Notes under the pieces: model-generated
What the model was told of the DNA's origin: nothing
Database searches by the model: none
The model's input: only the letters and a program-made list of their open reading frames with translations
From: JABDMH01 sp965222645
GTDB lineage: Bacteria > Bacteroidota > Bacteroidia > Chitinophagales > Saprospiraceae
Direction of reading: 5' to 3'
NCBI GenBank assembly: GCA_965222645.1
Contig: OZ244968.1
Coordinates: 3,720,001-3,784,000 of the forward strand
Length of the DNA: 64,000 nt
Shown here: positions 9,584-19,254 of the stretch, one piece after another
Layout of the letters: every line of letters begins with the position of its first letter
How positions within the stretch are numbered: position 1 is the stretch's first letter
Program-made: the position numbers and the translations under genes

Positions 9584-9934
9584 ATGCTCTTACAAATTTT
9601 CAAATCTAAGATTCACCGGGCAACAGTGACCGAAGCCAATCTCAATTATGTGGGTTCGATCACGATCGACGAGGACCTCATGGATGCAGCAAATTTGCTG
9701 GAAGGAGAGAAGGTGCAAATCGTCAACAACAATAATGGTGAGCGCATCGAGACCTATGTCATTAAGGGTGAACGGGGCTCGGGGATCATCTGCCTCAACG
9801 GAGCCGCTGCGCGTAAGGCCGAAGTTGGGGATGTGGTGATTATCATTTCGTATGGCTACATGACACCGGATGAGGCGCGGGATTTTACTCCGGTTTCAGT
9901 ATTTCCCGGGGCTGATAATTCGATAAATCCTTAA
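9584..9934 (+). CDS. panD: Aspartate 1-decarboxylase
   Basis: This 116-residue protein matches PanD over its full length. Gly24-Ser25 in YVGSIT is the self-cleavage site that makes the pyruvoyl cofactor, Lys9 is the conserved lysine of the N-terminal segment, and TYVIKGERGSG and LNGAAAR are family signatures. PanD makes beta-alanine from aspartate for pantothenate and coenzyme A. No other pan gene is in the window. The next gene starts six bases downstream. Confidence 0.97.
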   Translation: MLLQIFKSKIHRATVTEANLNYVGSITIDEDLMDAANLLEGEKVQIVNNNNGERIETYVIKGERGSGIICLNGAAARKAEVGDVVIIISYGYMTPDEARDFTPVSVFPGADNSINP

Positions 9935-9940
9935 TTTGAT

Positions 9941-10999
9941 TTGAAGGGTAGAATTGGAACCATACTCAAGGTGATCGTATTCTTGTCCTTTGGGTTTGGC
10001 ATCCTTTGGCTGCTCTATCACAATCTCAATGTAAAGTATGTGGAAGACTGTGCTTTGCGTGGTGTTCCTGAAGATCAATGCAGCCTAATCGACAAAGTCT
10101 ATGAAGATTTGCGATCGACGAGGCCTTTTTGGCTCTTTGCAGTGGCTTTTTGCTTTTTTGTGAGCAACATCAGCCGGTCACTGCGGTGGCAACAATTGCT
10201 GTCCACCATGGGCTACAAGACGAGGTGGGGTAATGCCTTTCACTGCACAATGCTTGGATATTTTGCCAATTTAGGTCTGCCCCGCCTGGGAGAGTTCGTA
10301 AGACCAGGCACATTATCCAGATACGAAAAAATTCCTTTTGAGAAAGTGATGGGAACCGTAGTAGTTGACAGGGCACTTGATTTCCTTTGTTTCGGACTAA
10401 TATTTGTCCTGGCACTCGCTCTCCAGTACGAGATTTTTTGGAACTATCTGAAGGAAAACGCTGATCTGGATTTTCTGTCCGTAACGCAGAGTCCGCTCTT
10501 TATTGGACTGGTGATCCTGTGTTTCCTTGCTCCCTTTGTGATTTGGATCTATCGAGTGCAGTTAAAAAGTACCCGGCTGTTTCGAAAGCTGGCAGAAATG
10601 GTTGGTGGGTTTCTAGATGGGTTGAAATCCCTTGTTTACGTGCAGAATAAACCCCTCTTATTGCTTCACACGATTGTAATTTGGGTAATGTATTACCTGA
10701 TGACTTACCTATGCTTTCGCTCATTTGCTCCCACAAGTCACCTCGCACCTTTGGCGGCTCTTCTGGTGCACGTGTTTGGAAGCCTGGGAATGATTATTCC
10801 GTCTCCCGGTGGTATGGGCAGCTATCATGCCCTGGTCATCGCTGCTTTAGGCCTATATGGAATCGAGCAAAACAATGCTTTTTCATTTGCCATGATTATC
10901 TTTTTCACGATCAATCTATTTGGAAATATTCTATTTGGCATAATCGCACTAATTTTATTACCGGGTTATAATCTCAATTATAAGCCGGCAAGAGACTGA
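9941..10999 (+). CDS. Flippase-like membrane protein (lysylphosphatidylglycerol synthase TM family, UPF0104)
   Basis: This 352-residue protein starts with TTG six bases after panD; no good ATG lies near. It has about eight membrane segments. NISRSLRWQQLL, RLGEFVRP and VVVDRALD are signatures of the LPG-synthase transmembrane/UPF0104 family, and IPSPGGMGSYH near residue 285 is the conserved Gly/Pro-rich motif. Relatives include the flippase half of MprF and many proteins of unknown cargo. It overlaps rfaE2 by one base, so an envelope role is likely but unproven. Confidence 0.85.
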   Translation: MKGRIGTILKVIVFLSFGFGILWLLYHNLNVKYVEDCALRGVPEDQCSLIDKVYEDLRSTRPFWLFAVAFCFFVSNISRSLRWQQLLSTMGYKTRWGNAFHCTMLGYFANLGLPRLGEFVRPGTLSRYEKIPFEKVMGTVVVDRALDFLCFGLIFVLALALQYEIFWNYLKENADLDFLSVTQSPLFIGLVILCFLAPFVIWIYRVQLKSTRLFRKLAEMVGGFLDGLKSLVYVQNKPLLLLHTIVIWVMYYLMTYLCFRSFAPTSHLAPLAALLVHVFGSLGMIIPSPGGMGSYHALVIAALGLYGIEQNNAFSFAMIIFFTINLFGNILFGIIALILLPGYNLNYKPARD

Positions 11000-11490
11000 T
11001 GTTTGAGCAAATCAGCAATAAAATAAACTCGATCACTGACACTGTACGCATTTCCCATATGTGGAAGAAAAGGAGGTGTAAGATAATCTGGACTAACGGC
11101 GTATTTGATCTACTGCATCCCGGACATATCAAATATCTCTGTGAGGCTAAAGATCTCGGGGACAAATTGATCATTGGTGTTAATAGTGATGCAAGTGTGC
11201 AGCGGTTGAAGGGAAAGACAAGGCCTATCAATGACCTCTACACCAGGCAGCTCCAATTAGCATCATTGGAGATGACAGACCTGGTTGTGCCATTCGATGA
11301 TGACACTCCCTTGCAATGTATAATTGACATCCAACCTGATATCATCGTCAAGGGAGGAGATTACAAGGAAAGTGAGGTCGTGGGAGCAAAAGAAGTTAAG
11401 GAGTGGGGTGGCAAAGTGGTCATCATCCCTTATGCCCAGGGATATTCATCCACGGCAATTGTAGAAAAAATACGAGATCTGACAAAATGA
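10999..11490 (+). CDS. rfaE2: D-glycero-beta-D-manno-heptose 1-phosphate adenylyltransferase
   Basis: This 163-residue nucleotidyltransferase has the HPGH motif (residues 40-43) of the HxGH superfamily in TNGVFDLLHPGH and the distal YSSTAIVEKIR motif that corresponds to ISTT/S. It equals the C-terminal half of E. coli HldE and makes ADP-heptose for lipopolysaccharide core. The kinase half is not present, so it must be encoded elsewhere if the pathway is complete. The ATG overlaps the previous stop by one base, and its own stop overlaps the next start. Confidence 0.92.
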   Translation: MFEQISNKINSITDTVRISHMWKKRRCKIIWTNGVFDLLHPGHIKYLCEAKDLGDKLIIGVNSDASVQRLKGKTRPINDLYTRQLQLASLEMTDLVVPFDDDTPLQCIIDIQPDIIVKGGDYKESEVVGAKEVKEWGGKVVIIPYAQGYSSTAIVEKIRDLTK

Positions 11491-12287
11491 ATACGATCAA
11501 AGATGTAACTGATTACCTGGAGAAGATTGCCCCACTTGATCTACAGGAAGCATATGATAATTCTGGTTTGATTGTCGGCAGACACTCTACAGAAGTGAAG
11601 GGAGTGATCTGTTGCCTTGACGCAACTGAAGAAGTCGTCACAGAAGCTATCGATCTCGACTGTAATCTCATCGTTGCACATCATCCGATCATTTTTGGAG
11701 GCCTTAAGAAAATAAACGGTTACCACTATGTAGAACGGGCGGTGATCAAGGCAATCAAGCACGATATTGCGATTTATGCCTGTCACACCAATCTCGACAA
11801 TATACTCTCAAGTGGCGTGAATGAGAAAATCGCTTCGATGATAGGATTAGAGCAACTGGCTCTGCTGAGACTCAAGGACGAAGGAATCGGTAGTGGGGTA
11901 GTCGGCAAACTACCCGGTCCGATGCCCTTTGAGGCGTTTGTAGTTCATCTGATAGCAAGACTTGAACTTCCCGGCCTCAAACATACCAGGAAGATCCATA
12001 AAGATGTGACCAGTGTAGCGCTATGTGGTGGTTCGGGAGGCTTTTTGCTGAGGGATGCCATAGAGAGTAGAGCAGAAGTTTTTATCTCGGCGGATTTTAA
12101 ATACCATGACTACTTTGAGGCCAACGATGAGATTACGATAATTGATATAGGCCATCACGAAAGTGAAAAATTCACAACTGATCTATTACACGAATTGATA
12201 AGTGGGAATTTTACTAAATTTGCCGCCTATTGCACAAAACGGGACACCAATCCTCTAATTTATAAGTACAATAATGGCCACAACTGA
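11487..12287 (+). CDS. Nif3-like dinuclear metal center protein
   Basis: The protein has 266 residues from the ATG that overlaps the rfaE2 stop (ATGA). An upstream frame beginning at 11403 lies inside rfaE2 and was not chosen. Metal ligands of the Nif3/YbgI/DUF34 family are visible: IVAHHPIIFGG, ACHTNLDN and IDIGHHESEKF. These proteins form hexamers with a di-metal site. Members are sometimes annotated as GTP cyclohydrolase 1 type 2, but the physiological role is not settled. The next gene overlaps its end by 14 bases, the usual Bacteroidota pairing. Confidence 0.93.
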   Translation: MNTIKDVTDYLEKIAPLDLQEAYDNSGLIVGRHSTEVKGVICCLDATEEVVTEAIDLDCNLIVAHHPIIFGGLKKINGYHYVERAVIKAIKHDIAIYACHTNLDNILSSGVNEKIASMIGLEQLALLRLKDEGIGSGVVGKLPGPMPFEAFVVHLIARLELPGLKHTRKIHKDVTSVALCGGSGGFLLRDAIESRAEVFISADFKYHDYFEANDEITIIDIGHHESEKFTTDLLHELISGNFTKFAAYCTKRDTNPLIYKYNNGHN

Positions 12288-13020
12288 GAAGACTATTCCT
12301 GAGAAACTCGTCGAGCTTTACAGGCTGCAAAAGGTAGATTCGAAGCTGGATGAAATCCAGGTCTTAAAAGGAGAACTGCCCATGGAGGTAAGTGACCTCG
12401 AAGACGAAATTGAAGGTCTCCAGATCAGGGTCACCAAGTTGGATGATTCCATTAAAGAGATGAAGGATTCGATCTCCCAGCAGCAGGGTAAGATCAAAGA
12501 GTCGGAAGCCCTTATTGCCAAATATGGTCGACAACTGGATGATGTAAAAAACAATCGAGAATATGAGGCGTTGACAAAAGAGATTGAATTGCAACGATTG
12601 GATATACAGCTTTGTGAAAAGCGAATCAAGGAAATTGAGGTAAAGATCGAAGCCAAACAAGAGATTTTGGATGCGGCCAATGAAAAAATGGCTGAAAAAA
12701 ACAAGAACCTGGAGATTAAAAAAGTAGAGCTCGATAAGATAATCTCCAAGACAGAGAAGGAGGGAAGAAAGCTCAAGAAAGCAAGTGAGTCTCAGCGAAA
12801 GACGATCGAAGAGAGGTTGCTGAGAGGCTATGACCGCGTGAGAACCTCTTATCGCAATGGGCTGGCAGTGGTAACGGTGGAGAGAGATGCCTGTGGAGGC
12901 TGTTTCAATAAAATCCCGCCTCAGCTTCAACTGGAAATAAGTCTCAAAAAGAAGGTGATTGTATGCGAGCACTGCGGCAGAATACTTATAGATTCTTCTA
13001 TCGTTGAAGAAGAGAATTAG
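12274..13020 (+). CDS. Coiled-coil protein with C-terminal C4 zinc ribbon
   Basis: In this 248-residue protein, residues 20-180 form a long, highly charged coiled coil. The C terminus holds CGGC (about 208-211) and CEHC (about 231-234), a four-cysteine zinc ribbon. This is the CT398/YbgI-neighbour family. Its overlap with the Nif3-like gene suggests the two work together, perhaps on nucleic acid or as a chaperone pair, but no reaction is known. It is cytoplasmic. Confidence 0.88.
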   Translation: MATTEKTIPEKLVELYRLQKVDSKLDEIQVLKGELPMEVSDLEDEIEGLQIRVTKLDDSIKEMKDSISQQQGKIKESEALIAKYGRQLDDVKNNREYEALTKEIELQRLDIQLCEKRIKEIEVKIEAKQEILDAANEKMAEKNKNLEIKKVELDKIISKTEKEGRKLKKASESQRKTIEERLLRGYDRVRTSYRNGLAVVTVERDACGGCFNKIPPQLQLEISLKKKVIVCEHCGRILIDSSIVEEEN

Positions 13021-13230
13021 ACGGTAGTGGGTTGTAATAAATAAAACATCAATTCCATTCTTTTGTACCACACTTCAGTCATTTGCCTTCCGGCTGCAAC
13101 CAACAAAGCATCATCAAAAGCCTCAAATAGCAACGGCTATCCCCTGTTTTGCTTCTTTGTTTTGGCTCAAAATCTTTGGAATGCATAAATCAGATTCATC
13201 TGTCACAGCCCACTTGTCAAACCTGAATTA

Positions 13231-14751
13231 ATGGATAAAACATCCTCTTGGGTGACTCTAACACAGAGATTCTTTGTCGCACTGTCGATTGTAATCAGTG
13301 CAAACTGCACAACACAGGCTTACGGTTATTTCGAATTCTCCCCCACTGCAAAGTCCACATACGATCTGATTTTTTCCCTTCGGTTTAAGGAAGCCCGGAA
13401 GGAACTGGTAAACCTGAGGATATCCGAACCCGATAACCTGATTGCACACAGTCTAGCCAATTACATGGATTGCCTTACCATATTTATAGGCGAACAGGAA
13501 GAAGCCTATGATAGGCTTAAACAGAAGAAGGAAATAAGGCTTGACGCAATGCGATCTGGTGACAAAGATTCGCCATACTTCCTTTATACTCAAGCAGATA
13601 TTTATCTCCAATGGGCCATTACACGTGTAAAATTTGAAGACTATTTCCAAGCTGTGTTGGAGATCAAGCGAGCGTTTAATCTCTTAAAACGGAACGACAA
13701 GTTGTTTCCTGATTTTATGCCCAACAGAAAAAATCTGGGATTGCTCCACGCACTGATAGGGACCGTTCCGGAGGAGTATCGATGGGGATTGAGATTGCTT
13801 GGCATGAGCGGTACAATCGCTCAAGGTAAGGCAGAAATAGAAGAGGTATTGAGTTATGCCCATACGCATGAATTCATATATAGAGAGGAAGCCCATGTTA
13901 TGTATGCCTATCTTCTCCTTCACCTGGAGAATGAAGGTGATGAGGCCTGGCATATTATAGAGAGTGCTGATATAGACGAAAAGACCAATCCCCTAGCTTG
14001 CTTTGTCAAGGCAAATATTGCCATGCAAACAGGCCGGAATGATCTTGCCATTGAGATCTTGAGTGAAAAACCAAGTGGTAAGGACTACTTCCCCTTCCCA
14101 TACCTCCACTTTATGGAAGGTGTTGCGCGGCTCAACCGTCTGGAAGACGACGCAGATCTGTATCTCAAGCAATTTCTCAAGGATACTCGAGGCCGGCATT
14201 ATATCAAGGAAGCTTATCAAAAACTTGCTTGGTTCGAGTTGATCAATGACAGGCCTGAAAACTATACGAAGTACATGGAGGTCTGCAAAAGGCTTGGAGC
14301 ATCTGTAATCGATGAGGACCTGACTGCGCTACAGGAGGCCCGGCGTGGGCGAACTCCAGATCAGTTTTTGTTGAAGGCAAGAGTGTTGTTTGATGGGGGG
14401 TACTACCAGGAGGCAAGTGTACATTTGGCCTCTCAGGGGCCCAAGTCGTATGAAGAGGCGGAGTTTCAGTTGGAATACCTGTACCGCAGTGGAAGGATCT
14501 ATCATCTGCTCCATCAATATGACCGTGCATTGAATTTCTATAAACAAACAATCGAACGCGGCCAGTATGAGACATACTACTATGCCTGCAATGCCGCGTT
14601 GATGTCTGGTATAATACTAGAAAAACGGAACCTGCCAGATGAGGCAAAATCCTTCTACACCCTGGCACTGGACATGCGACCAGATGAATATCGCAATAGC
14701 TTACATCAGAAAGCAAAGGCAGGTCTCAACCGGATAAGTGAATCGTTTTGA
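13231..14751 (+). CDS. Exported TPR-repeat protein of unknown function
   Basis: This 506-residue protein has an N-terminal hydrophobic signal (FFVALSIVISANC). The rest is helical with TPR-like units, clearest near the C terminus (YHLLHQYDRALNFYKQTIERG, then NLPDEAKSFYTLALDM). The middle resembles the outer-membrane-assembly-like TPR proteins common in Bacteroidota, but I cannot name a family. It is probably a scaffold in the periplasm or at the outer membrane. It stands alone, with a repeat-rich hairpin straddling its stop codon. Confidence 0.75.
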   Translation: MDKTSSWVTLTQRFFVALSIVISANCTTQAYGYFEFSPTAKSTYDLIFSLRFKEARKELVNLRISEPDNLIAHSLANYMDCLTIFIGEQEEAYDRLKQKKEIRLDAMRSGDKDSPYFLYTQADIYLQWAITRVKFEDYFQAVLEIKRAFNLLKRNDKLFPDFMPNRKNLGLLHALIGTVPEEYRWGLRLLGMSGTIAQGKAEIEEVLSYAHTHEFIYREEAHVMYAYLLLHLENEGDEAWHIIESADIDEKTNPLACFVKANIAMQTGRNDLAIEILSEKPSGKDYFPFPYLHFMEGVARLNRLEDDADLYLKQFLKDTRGRHYIKEAYQKLAWFELINDRPENYTKYMEVCKRLGASVIDEDLTALQEARRGRTPDQFLLKARVLFDGGYYQEASVHLASQGPKSYEEAEFQLEYLYRSGRIYHLLHQYDRALNFYKQTIERGQYETYYYACNAALMSGIILEKRNLPDEAKSFYTLALDMRPDEYRNSLHQKAKAGLNRISESF

Positions 14752-14796
14752 GTCACTCCGGATTGAGTCATCCGGTGACTAGTGAGGTTACTCCGG
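14750..14796. repeat. Three imperfect short direct repeats at the TPR gene's stop
   Basis: GAGTCACTCCGG (14750-14761), GAGTCATCCGG (14765-14775) and GAGGTTACTCCGG (14784-14796) follow one another. The first two also face GGTGAC, so GTCACTCCGGAT can fold onto ATCCGGTGAC with a small bulge. There is no T-run, so this is not a standard intrinsic terminator. Confidence 0.4.
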
Positions 14797-15016
14797 AAAG
14801 TGCCAATTTCACAAAATGAGTCAATTTTGGATGAGATTTTCACTTTTTTGAGATCGGCTGATGCCTGTGTATCAGGCGATTGAAGAAAATGAAAATATTG
14901 CCAAAAGAGCCATTTTTGATTTGGCAACCTTTTCGGAGTAGGCTCACTAGTGGACATACCAAGCGCGTTACGCTGGGTTGCGATCAAATTTATGCCGTTA
15001 ATTGATGAGAATCGAC

Positions 15017-15157
15017 CTAGCTGCCAAAAAACATATATCCCAAGAGGGCAAAGAACCCCAATAAAACCACTGTCGCAATGACAGCCATCAGGCGGGTGTC
15101 TTCCTTCTCACGAGCAACATATTCGTTGGCAGATTGTTGTGTAGAATTATTCTCCAT
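15017..15157 (-). CDS. Small single-pass membrane protein (46 aa)
   Basis: An ATG at 15157 on the minus strand opens 46 codons ending in TAG. The protein has a polar N-terminal half (MENNSTQQSANEYVAREKED) and one clear membrane segment (about residues 24-43, MAVIATVVLLGFFALLGYMF). The sharp polar/hydrophobic split, the sensible start and the lack of any overlapping gene argue for a real coding sequence. I do not know its family. It could be a small subunit of a membrane complex or a stress microprotein. It sits alone between two plus-strand genes. Confidence 0.65.
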   Translation of the reverse strand: MENNSTQQSANEYVAREKEDTRLMAVIATVVLLGFFALLGYMFFGS

Positions 15158-15432
15158 ACAGATTAAATTTTATAGCAATTCAAAAAATTCACATGTTCAA
15201 GTTCTGCATGTTCTGAAAGTTCAAGTTAAGCATTATTTTCCTAAGAATCAAGTGTTTAATTCAAATATTTGACTTGAAAAAGGGTTCTCTATCCAGTTCG
15301 GCAGTGTTGCACAGCATGTAGGTTTGATACCTATCAGGATGGCTGTATAGATACGAGCAGATGCAAAAACGAGGAGAGGTACTATATTTGCCCTCTGTTT
15401 TGAGCTTTCGTGACCTTTACAATAATATCACC

Positions 15433-16794
15433 ATGGCTAGATTTCTTGGTTTTCTATCGATCTTAACACTGTTTGCCTGTGGGAGTGAAGGTCCTGCAGC
15501 TGTATCCGGAGAGTGGTACTCTCTGTTTAATGGAAAGAATCTGGATGGTTGGAAAAGATTAAACGGGCACGCAGAGTATACGGTCGAAGATCAAGCCATT
15601 GTGGGTTCGACAAAGAGGGGTATACCCAACACCTTTCTGGCTACGGAGAAAAAATATCGTGATTTTGCGCTGGAGTTTGAGGTTATGATCGATACATTCA
15701 TTAATTCCGGAGTTCAATTTAGGAGCAATAGCACTGACTACATGAACGGTAAAGTGCATGGATATCAGGTGGAAATTGATCCCAGTGGCAGAGCATGGTC
15801 CGGGGGAATTTATGACGAGTCACGCCGCGGATGGTTATTTCCGATGGGGCTTAATCCTGGCGCCGGGAAAGCCTACAAACCATTGGATTGGAACAAAATT
15901 TACGTGGAGGCAGTGGGTAGTGAAATCAAAACATGGGTCAATGACCATCCCGCATCTTACCTGATCGACGAAATGACCAGTGAAGGTTTTGTAGCGTTGC
16001 AAATACATTCGGTCATCGACCGACCCGAACTGGATGATCGCAAAATCAAGTGGCGGAACATCAGAATTATGGAAAATCCCAAAGAAAGACGTAGTGGAGA
16101 GTTTCCATTTATTGTGAATACCAATCCCAACAAATTGTCTGAGGCCGAAAAAGCATTGGGCTGGATAATGCTGTTCGATGGAAATTCTGTAGACCAGTGG
16201 CGGGTTGTAAGCGGCGAATCTTTTCCAGACAAAGGATGGAGTGTAAAAGACGGAGCATTGACTCTCGAAGGATCGCAAGACCCTGAAAATAGGGGTGGAG
16301 ATCTAGTAACACGGGACGAATTTGCTGCTTTTGACCTTCAGCTGGATTTTAAACTAACAAAGGGCGCAAATAGCGGTGTCAAATATTTGGTCACAGAGGA
16401 GCTAAGCAAACAACCCAGCCATGGTGTCGGGCTTGAGTATCAGCTTATTGACGATGAGAATCATCCGGATGCAAAGGCAGGAGTAGAAGGCAATCGTGCA
16501 TTGGGATCTCTTTACGACCTGGTGCCAGCAGATAAACCGGATCGGTTTGTCAGACCACCGGGACAATGGAATCATGCTCGCATTGTAGTCTATCCAAACA
16601 ATAAAGTTGAGCACTGGCTCAACTATGTAAAGGTAGCTTCCTACAGGAGAGGATCTTCTCAGTTTCGAGGATTAATCAGGAACAGTCAATACCAAAGCTT
16701 AAAGAATTTTGGTCAAGCCAGGCAGGGTCACATTCTCCTGCAGGATTACGGCGACGATGTGAGCTTTAGAAACATTAAGATCCGGCAATTGTAG
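15433..16794 (+). CDS. Lipoprotein with two DUF1080 (3-keto-disaccharide hydrolase) domains
   Basis: The start at 15433 gives MARFLGFLSILTLFACGSE, a lipoprotein signal with the lipidated Cys at residue 16. A TTG- or ATG-started extension from 15361 would bury that signal. Two concanavalin-like DUF1080 domains follow: one opens with WYSLFNGKNLDGWK and one with WIMLFDGNSVDQWR, and both end in a FRNIKI/WRNIRI strand. DUF1080 proteins are envelope proteins often linked to sugar hydrolysis; some act on 3-keto-glycosides. Two copies in one chain of 453 residues suggest an internal duplication. Confidence 0.88.
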   Translation: MARFLGFLSILTLFACGSEGPAAVSGEWYSLFNGKNLDGWKRLNGHAEYTVEDQAIVGSTKRGIPNTFLATEKKYRDFALEFEVMIDTFINSGVQFRSNSTDYMNGKVHGYQVEIDPSGRAWSGGIYDESRRGWLFPMGLNPGAGKAYKPLDWNKIYVEAVGSEIKTWVNDHPASYLIDEMTSEGFVALQIHSVIDRPELDDRKIKWRNIRIMENPKERRSGEFPFIVNTNPNKLSEAEKALGWIMLFDGNSVDQWRVVSGESFPDKGWSVKDGALTLEGSQDPENRGGDLVTRDEFAAFDLQLDFKLTKGANSGVKYLVTEELSKQPSHGVGLEYQLIDDENHPDAKAGVEGNRALGSLYDLVPADKPDRFVRPPGQWNHARIVVYPNNKVEHWLNYVKVASYRRGSSQFRGLIRNSQYQSLKNFGQARQGHILLQDYGDDVSFRNIKIRQL

Positions 16795-17021
16795 CCATTG
16801 TGGCATATTGACAAAAAGAATTATTTAGATGCTGTCAAATGCGAATTTCAAATTTCTGTACGACGCACTTTACCCTGGATGGAGGAGTTGAGTGCTGAAA
16901 TACCTTGCATTCTCTAATTGGGTCCTTTAACCTTTGACATTCACAAAAGGCTGTGGTTTGATATGGCATCTATAAAATTAGATTATCTTTATTTGCATTG
17001 ATGCTACTCAGATGTTCTATA

Positions 17022-17789
17022 ATGAATCTTGGGTTATTGACGGGGATTTGTCTTTTCCTTTGCCCTCTTCAGACGGACGCGCAGGATGATCAATACCGGG
17101 ATATTATCTACCTCAGAAAAAAGAGAGAATCGATAATTGGTCAGCTTATTAAGACAGAAACCAGGGACTTTCTTTTTCGCGAAGAGGGTAGTGATGACAC
17201 AATCCGAATTCAGAAGGATCAAGTGATTAAAATTCGCTTTTTGCAGGGAGATTTACTCTACTTTACCAGAGGTCGGTATCATTTTCTCACCGGAAGTTAT
17301 TTACAATTGGGGTTTGGTGCAGGAATCGGTAATTCTTCTTCTACACACTTTCATGGGATTTTTGCCAGAAGAATTGCTCCTCATTTCTCTGCGGGCGCAG
17401 GACTTAGCATTGACAAAATTCAGGATCAAGCCAGGTTTGAGAATTACGATTTCTTAACACCTCATTTGTACTTGAGAAAATTGGTGAGCCGGGAATATCG
17501 AGAAAATAAATTTTATGTCACCGGCAGAGGCGGATATGCCATTGTTACTGATGGAACTCGATTTAATGGTGAATACTCCGGGGGAGTACAGTGGAGTGTT
17601 GGTATGGGTGTGCTTTGTTCTTCAAGGAAAATTTTCAAATTCGGTTTTGAGTACAATTATTTAGCGCAGGAACTCACACTATCTTCCATTTTTCCCAGTC
17701 CGGATCCCGATATCGGGGGTGAAGCCGAAAGAGTTATCAGAAAGGTGATTTTTAAAAATATATTGAGAATGGTAGTCAATTTTAATTGA
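17022..17789 (+). CDS. Exported protein of unknown function
   Basis: The protein has 255 residues from ATG 17022, which gives the cleanest signal peptide (MNLGLLTGICLFLCPLQTDAQ); ATG 17001 is an alternative. The region LRKKRESIIGQLIKTETRDFLF, then DTIRIQKDQVIKI, resembles a short SH3-like or PDZ-free surface domain of Bacteroidota. The second half alternates Gly-rich and aromatic strands (GAGIGNSSSTHFHGIFARR), like a small outer-membrane barrel, and ends MVVNFN. An outer-membrane location is likely and the function is unknown. Confidence 0.7.
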   Translation: MNLGLLTGICLFLCPLQTDAQDDQYRDIIYLRKKRESIIGQLIKTETRDFLFREEGSDDTIRIQKDQVIKIRFLQGDLLYFTRGRYHFLTGSYLQLGFGAGIGNSSSTHFHGIFARRIAPHFSAGAGLSIDKIQDQARFENYDFLTPHLYLRKLVSREYRENKFYVTGRGGYAIVTDGTRFNGEYSGGVQWSVGMGVLCSSRKIFKFGFEYNYLAQELTLSSIFPSPDPDIGGEAERVIRKVIFKNILRMVVNFN

Positions 17790-17829
17790 CCTCAATATTT
17801 ATTTTAAAGGAGCGACACCTCGGCTGTGA

Positions 17830-19230
17830 TCAAGCATTCATCAAAAACTCGACATCTTTAATTTCTTTCGGAATCGGTGTGCCAAGCAACTGGCTTCCAC
17901 CGGTATTTATCAAATAATTATCCTCGATTCTAATCCCTCCAAATGATCTAAAGGGTTGGAGTTTATCGTAGCAAATAAATTCAGTATTTATTTTTTCTGC
18001 AGCCCACATATCGATTAATTCCGGGATAAAATAAACACCGGGCTCCACGGTAACTACATGGCCCTGCCCCAGTTTTTTTGCCATTCTCAGCGATCGCAGA
18101 CCAAATTGATCGCTCCTGTGATATTCAGCATCATATCCCACATAATTCTCCCCGAGATCCTCCATGTCGTGTACATCCAGGCCAATCATATGACCAAGGC
18201 CGTGAGGGAAAAATAAGGCATGAGCACCTGCATCCACTGCTTCTTCCGGTGAGCCCTTCATGAGGCCAAGCTCCTTTAGACCCGACGCAATTGTGCGAGC
18301 GGATGCAAGATGGATATCCCGGAAGGCGACTCCGGGCCGGAGCATTTCTATTGCTGTCTTTTGGGCTTCCAACACAATCTCGTAGATTTCCCTTTGCCGA
18401 CCCGAAAACTTACCATTTACGGGTAATGTGCGGGTAATATCTCCCGCATAGTACATCGGTGATTCAGCACCAAAATCTCCAAGGAGCAATTGACCATCGC
18501 TGAGGAGATTTGAGTGATCGTGATTGTGTAAAGTCTGTCCATTGATGGTGAGAATAACTGGATAAGCAGTGTCAACATCGTACTTATGGGCAATGGACAT
18601 CAATGCAGAAACGAGATCACATTCCCTGATCCCTGCTTTGGTCTCGTACATGACCTCTAAATGCATTTCCCGAGTGATTTCTAAAGCTTTCTCCATTTCC
18701 ATTATCTCCAGAGATTGCTTAATAGATCGTTGTCGTATCACAGCCTGGATGAGCTTTATTGAGGACCTGGATTGCACCTCAGAGTTATCTATGCCGAGCC
18801 AGGATGCCACTTTGAGAATGGAAAATCCCCGGTATGGGGGCAAATAATGAATAGGGAGACGCTTGGCTGTGGCCTCACGCAGTTTCTCTTCCAGTTGCTT
18901 GTTTGTCAAAGTGTTTTCGATACCGACTCTTTCGGCCATTGATGCAACTTTTTCTTGCTTGCCCATCCATACAATGAGTTCTACTGAGCGATCATCCCCA
19001 CAGAGGTAACTCTTCTGCCCATCCACATCGATGAGTAGTGAGAAGTCCGGGATATCCAATCCAGCATAGTATAAGAAGTTACTGTCCTGTCTGAAATGAT
19101 AGGTATTATCTGTGTAATTTTTTGGGCATTCGCCGTTTCCTAAAATCAAAATAAACCCACTTTCTATTCTTTTCGAAAGTACTTTTCTTCGTTCCTGATA
19201 TACTTCCGCAGGGAATAAATGCAATTCCAT
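17830..19230 (-). CDS. pepP: Xaa-Pro aminopeptidase (M24B, aminopeptidase P)
   Basis: This 466-residue protein has an N-terminal AMP_N domain and a C-terminal pita-bread M24 peptidase domain. The five metal ligands are all visible: Asp in LLGDFGAESP, Asp in YYAGDITRT, His in FPHGLGHMIGLDVHD, Glu in VTVEPGVYF and Glu in GGIRIEDNYL. It removes an N-terminal residue preceding proline, using two Mn or similar ions, in the cytoplasm. It lies 24 bases after fumC on the same strand and is probably cotranscribed with it. Confidence 0.95.
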   Translation of the reverse strand: MELHLFPAEVYQERRKVLSKRIESGFILILGNGECPKNYTDNTYHFRQDSNFLYYAGLDIPDFSLLIDVDGQKSYLCGDDRSVELIVWMGKQEKVASMAERVGIENTLTNKQLEEKLREATAKRLPIHYLPPYRGFSILKVASWLGIDNSEVQSRSSIKLIQAVIRQRSIKQSLEIMEMEKALEITREMHLEVMYETKAGIRECDLVSALMSIAHKYDVDTAYPVILTINGQTLHNHDHSNLLSDGQLLLGDFGAESPMYYAGDITRTLPVNGKFSGRQREIYEIVLEAQKTAIEMLRPGVAFRDIHLASARTIASGLKELGLMKGSPEEAVDAGAHALFFPHGLGHMIGLDVHDMEDLGENYVGYDAEYHRSDQFGLRSLRMAKKLGQGHVVTVEPGVYFIPELIDMWAAEKINTEFICYDKLQPFRSFGGIRIEDNYLINTGGSQLLGTPIPKEIKDVEFLMNA

Positions 19231-19254
19231 AAATGACTTTTTTTCAATTATATT

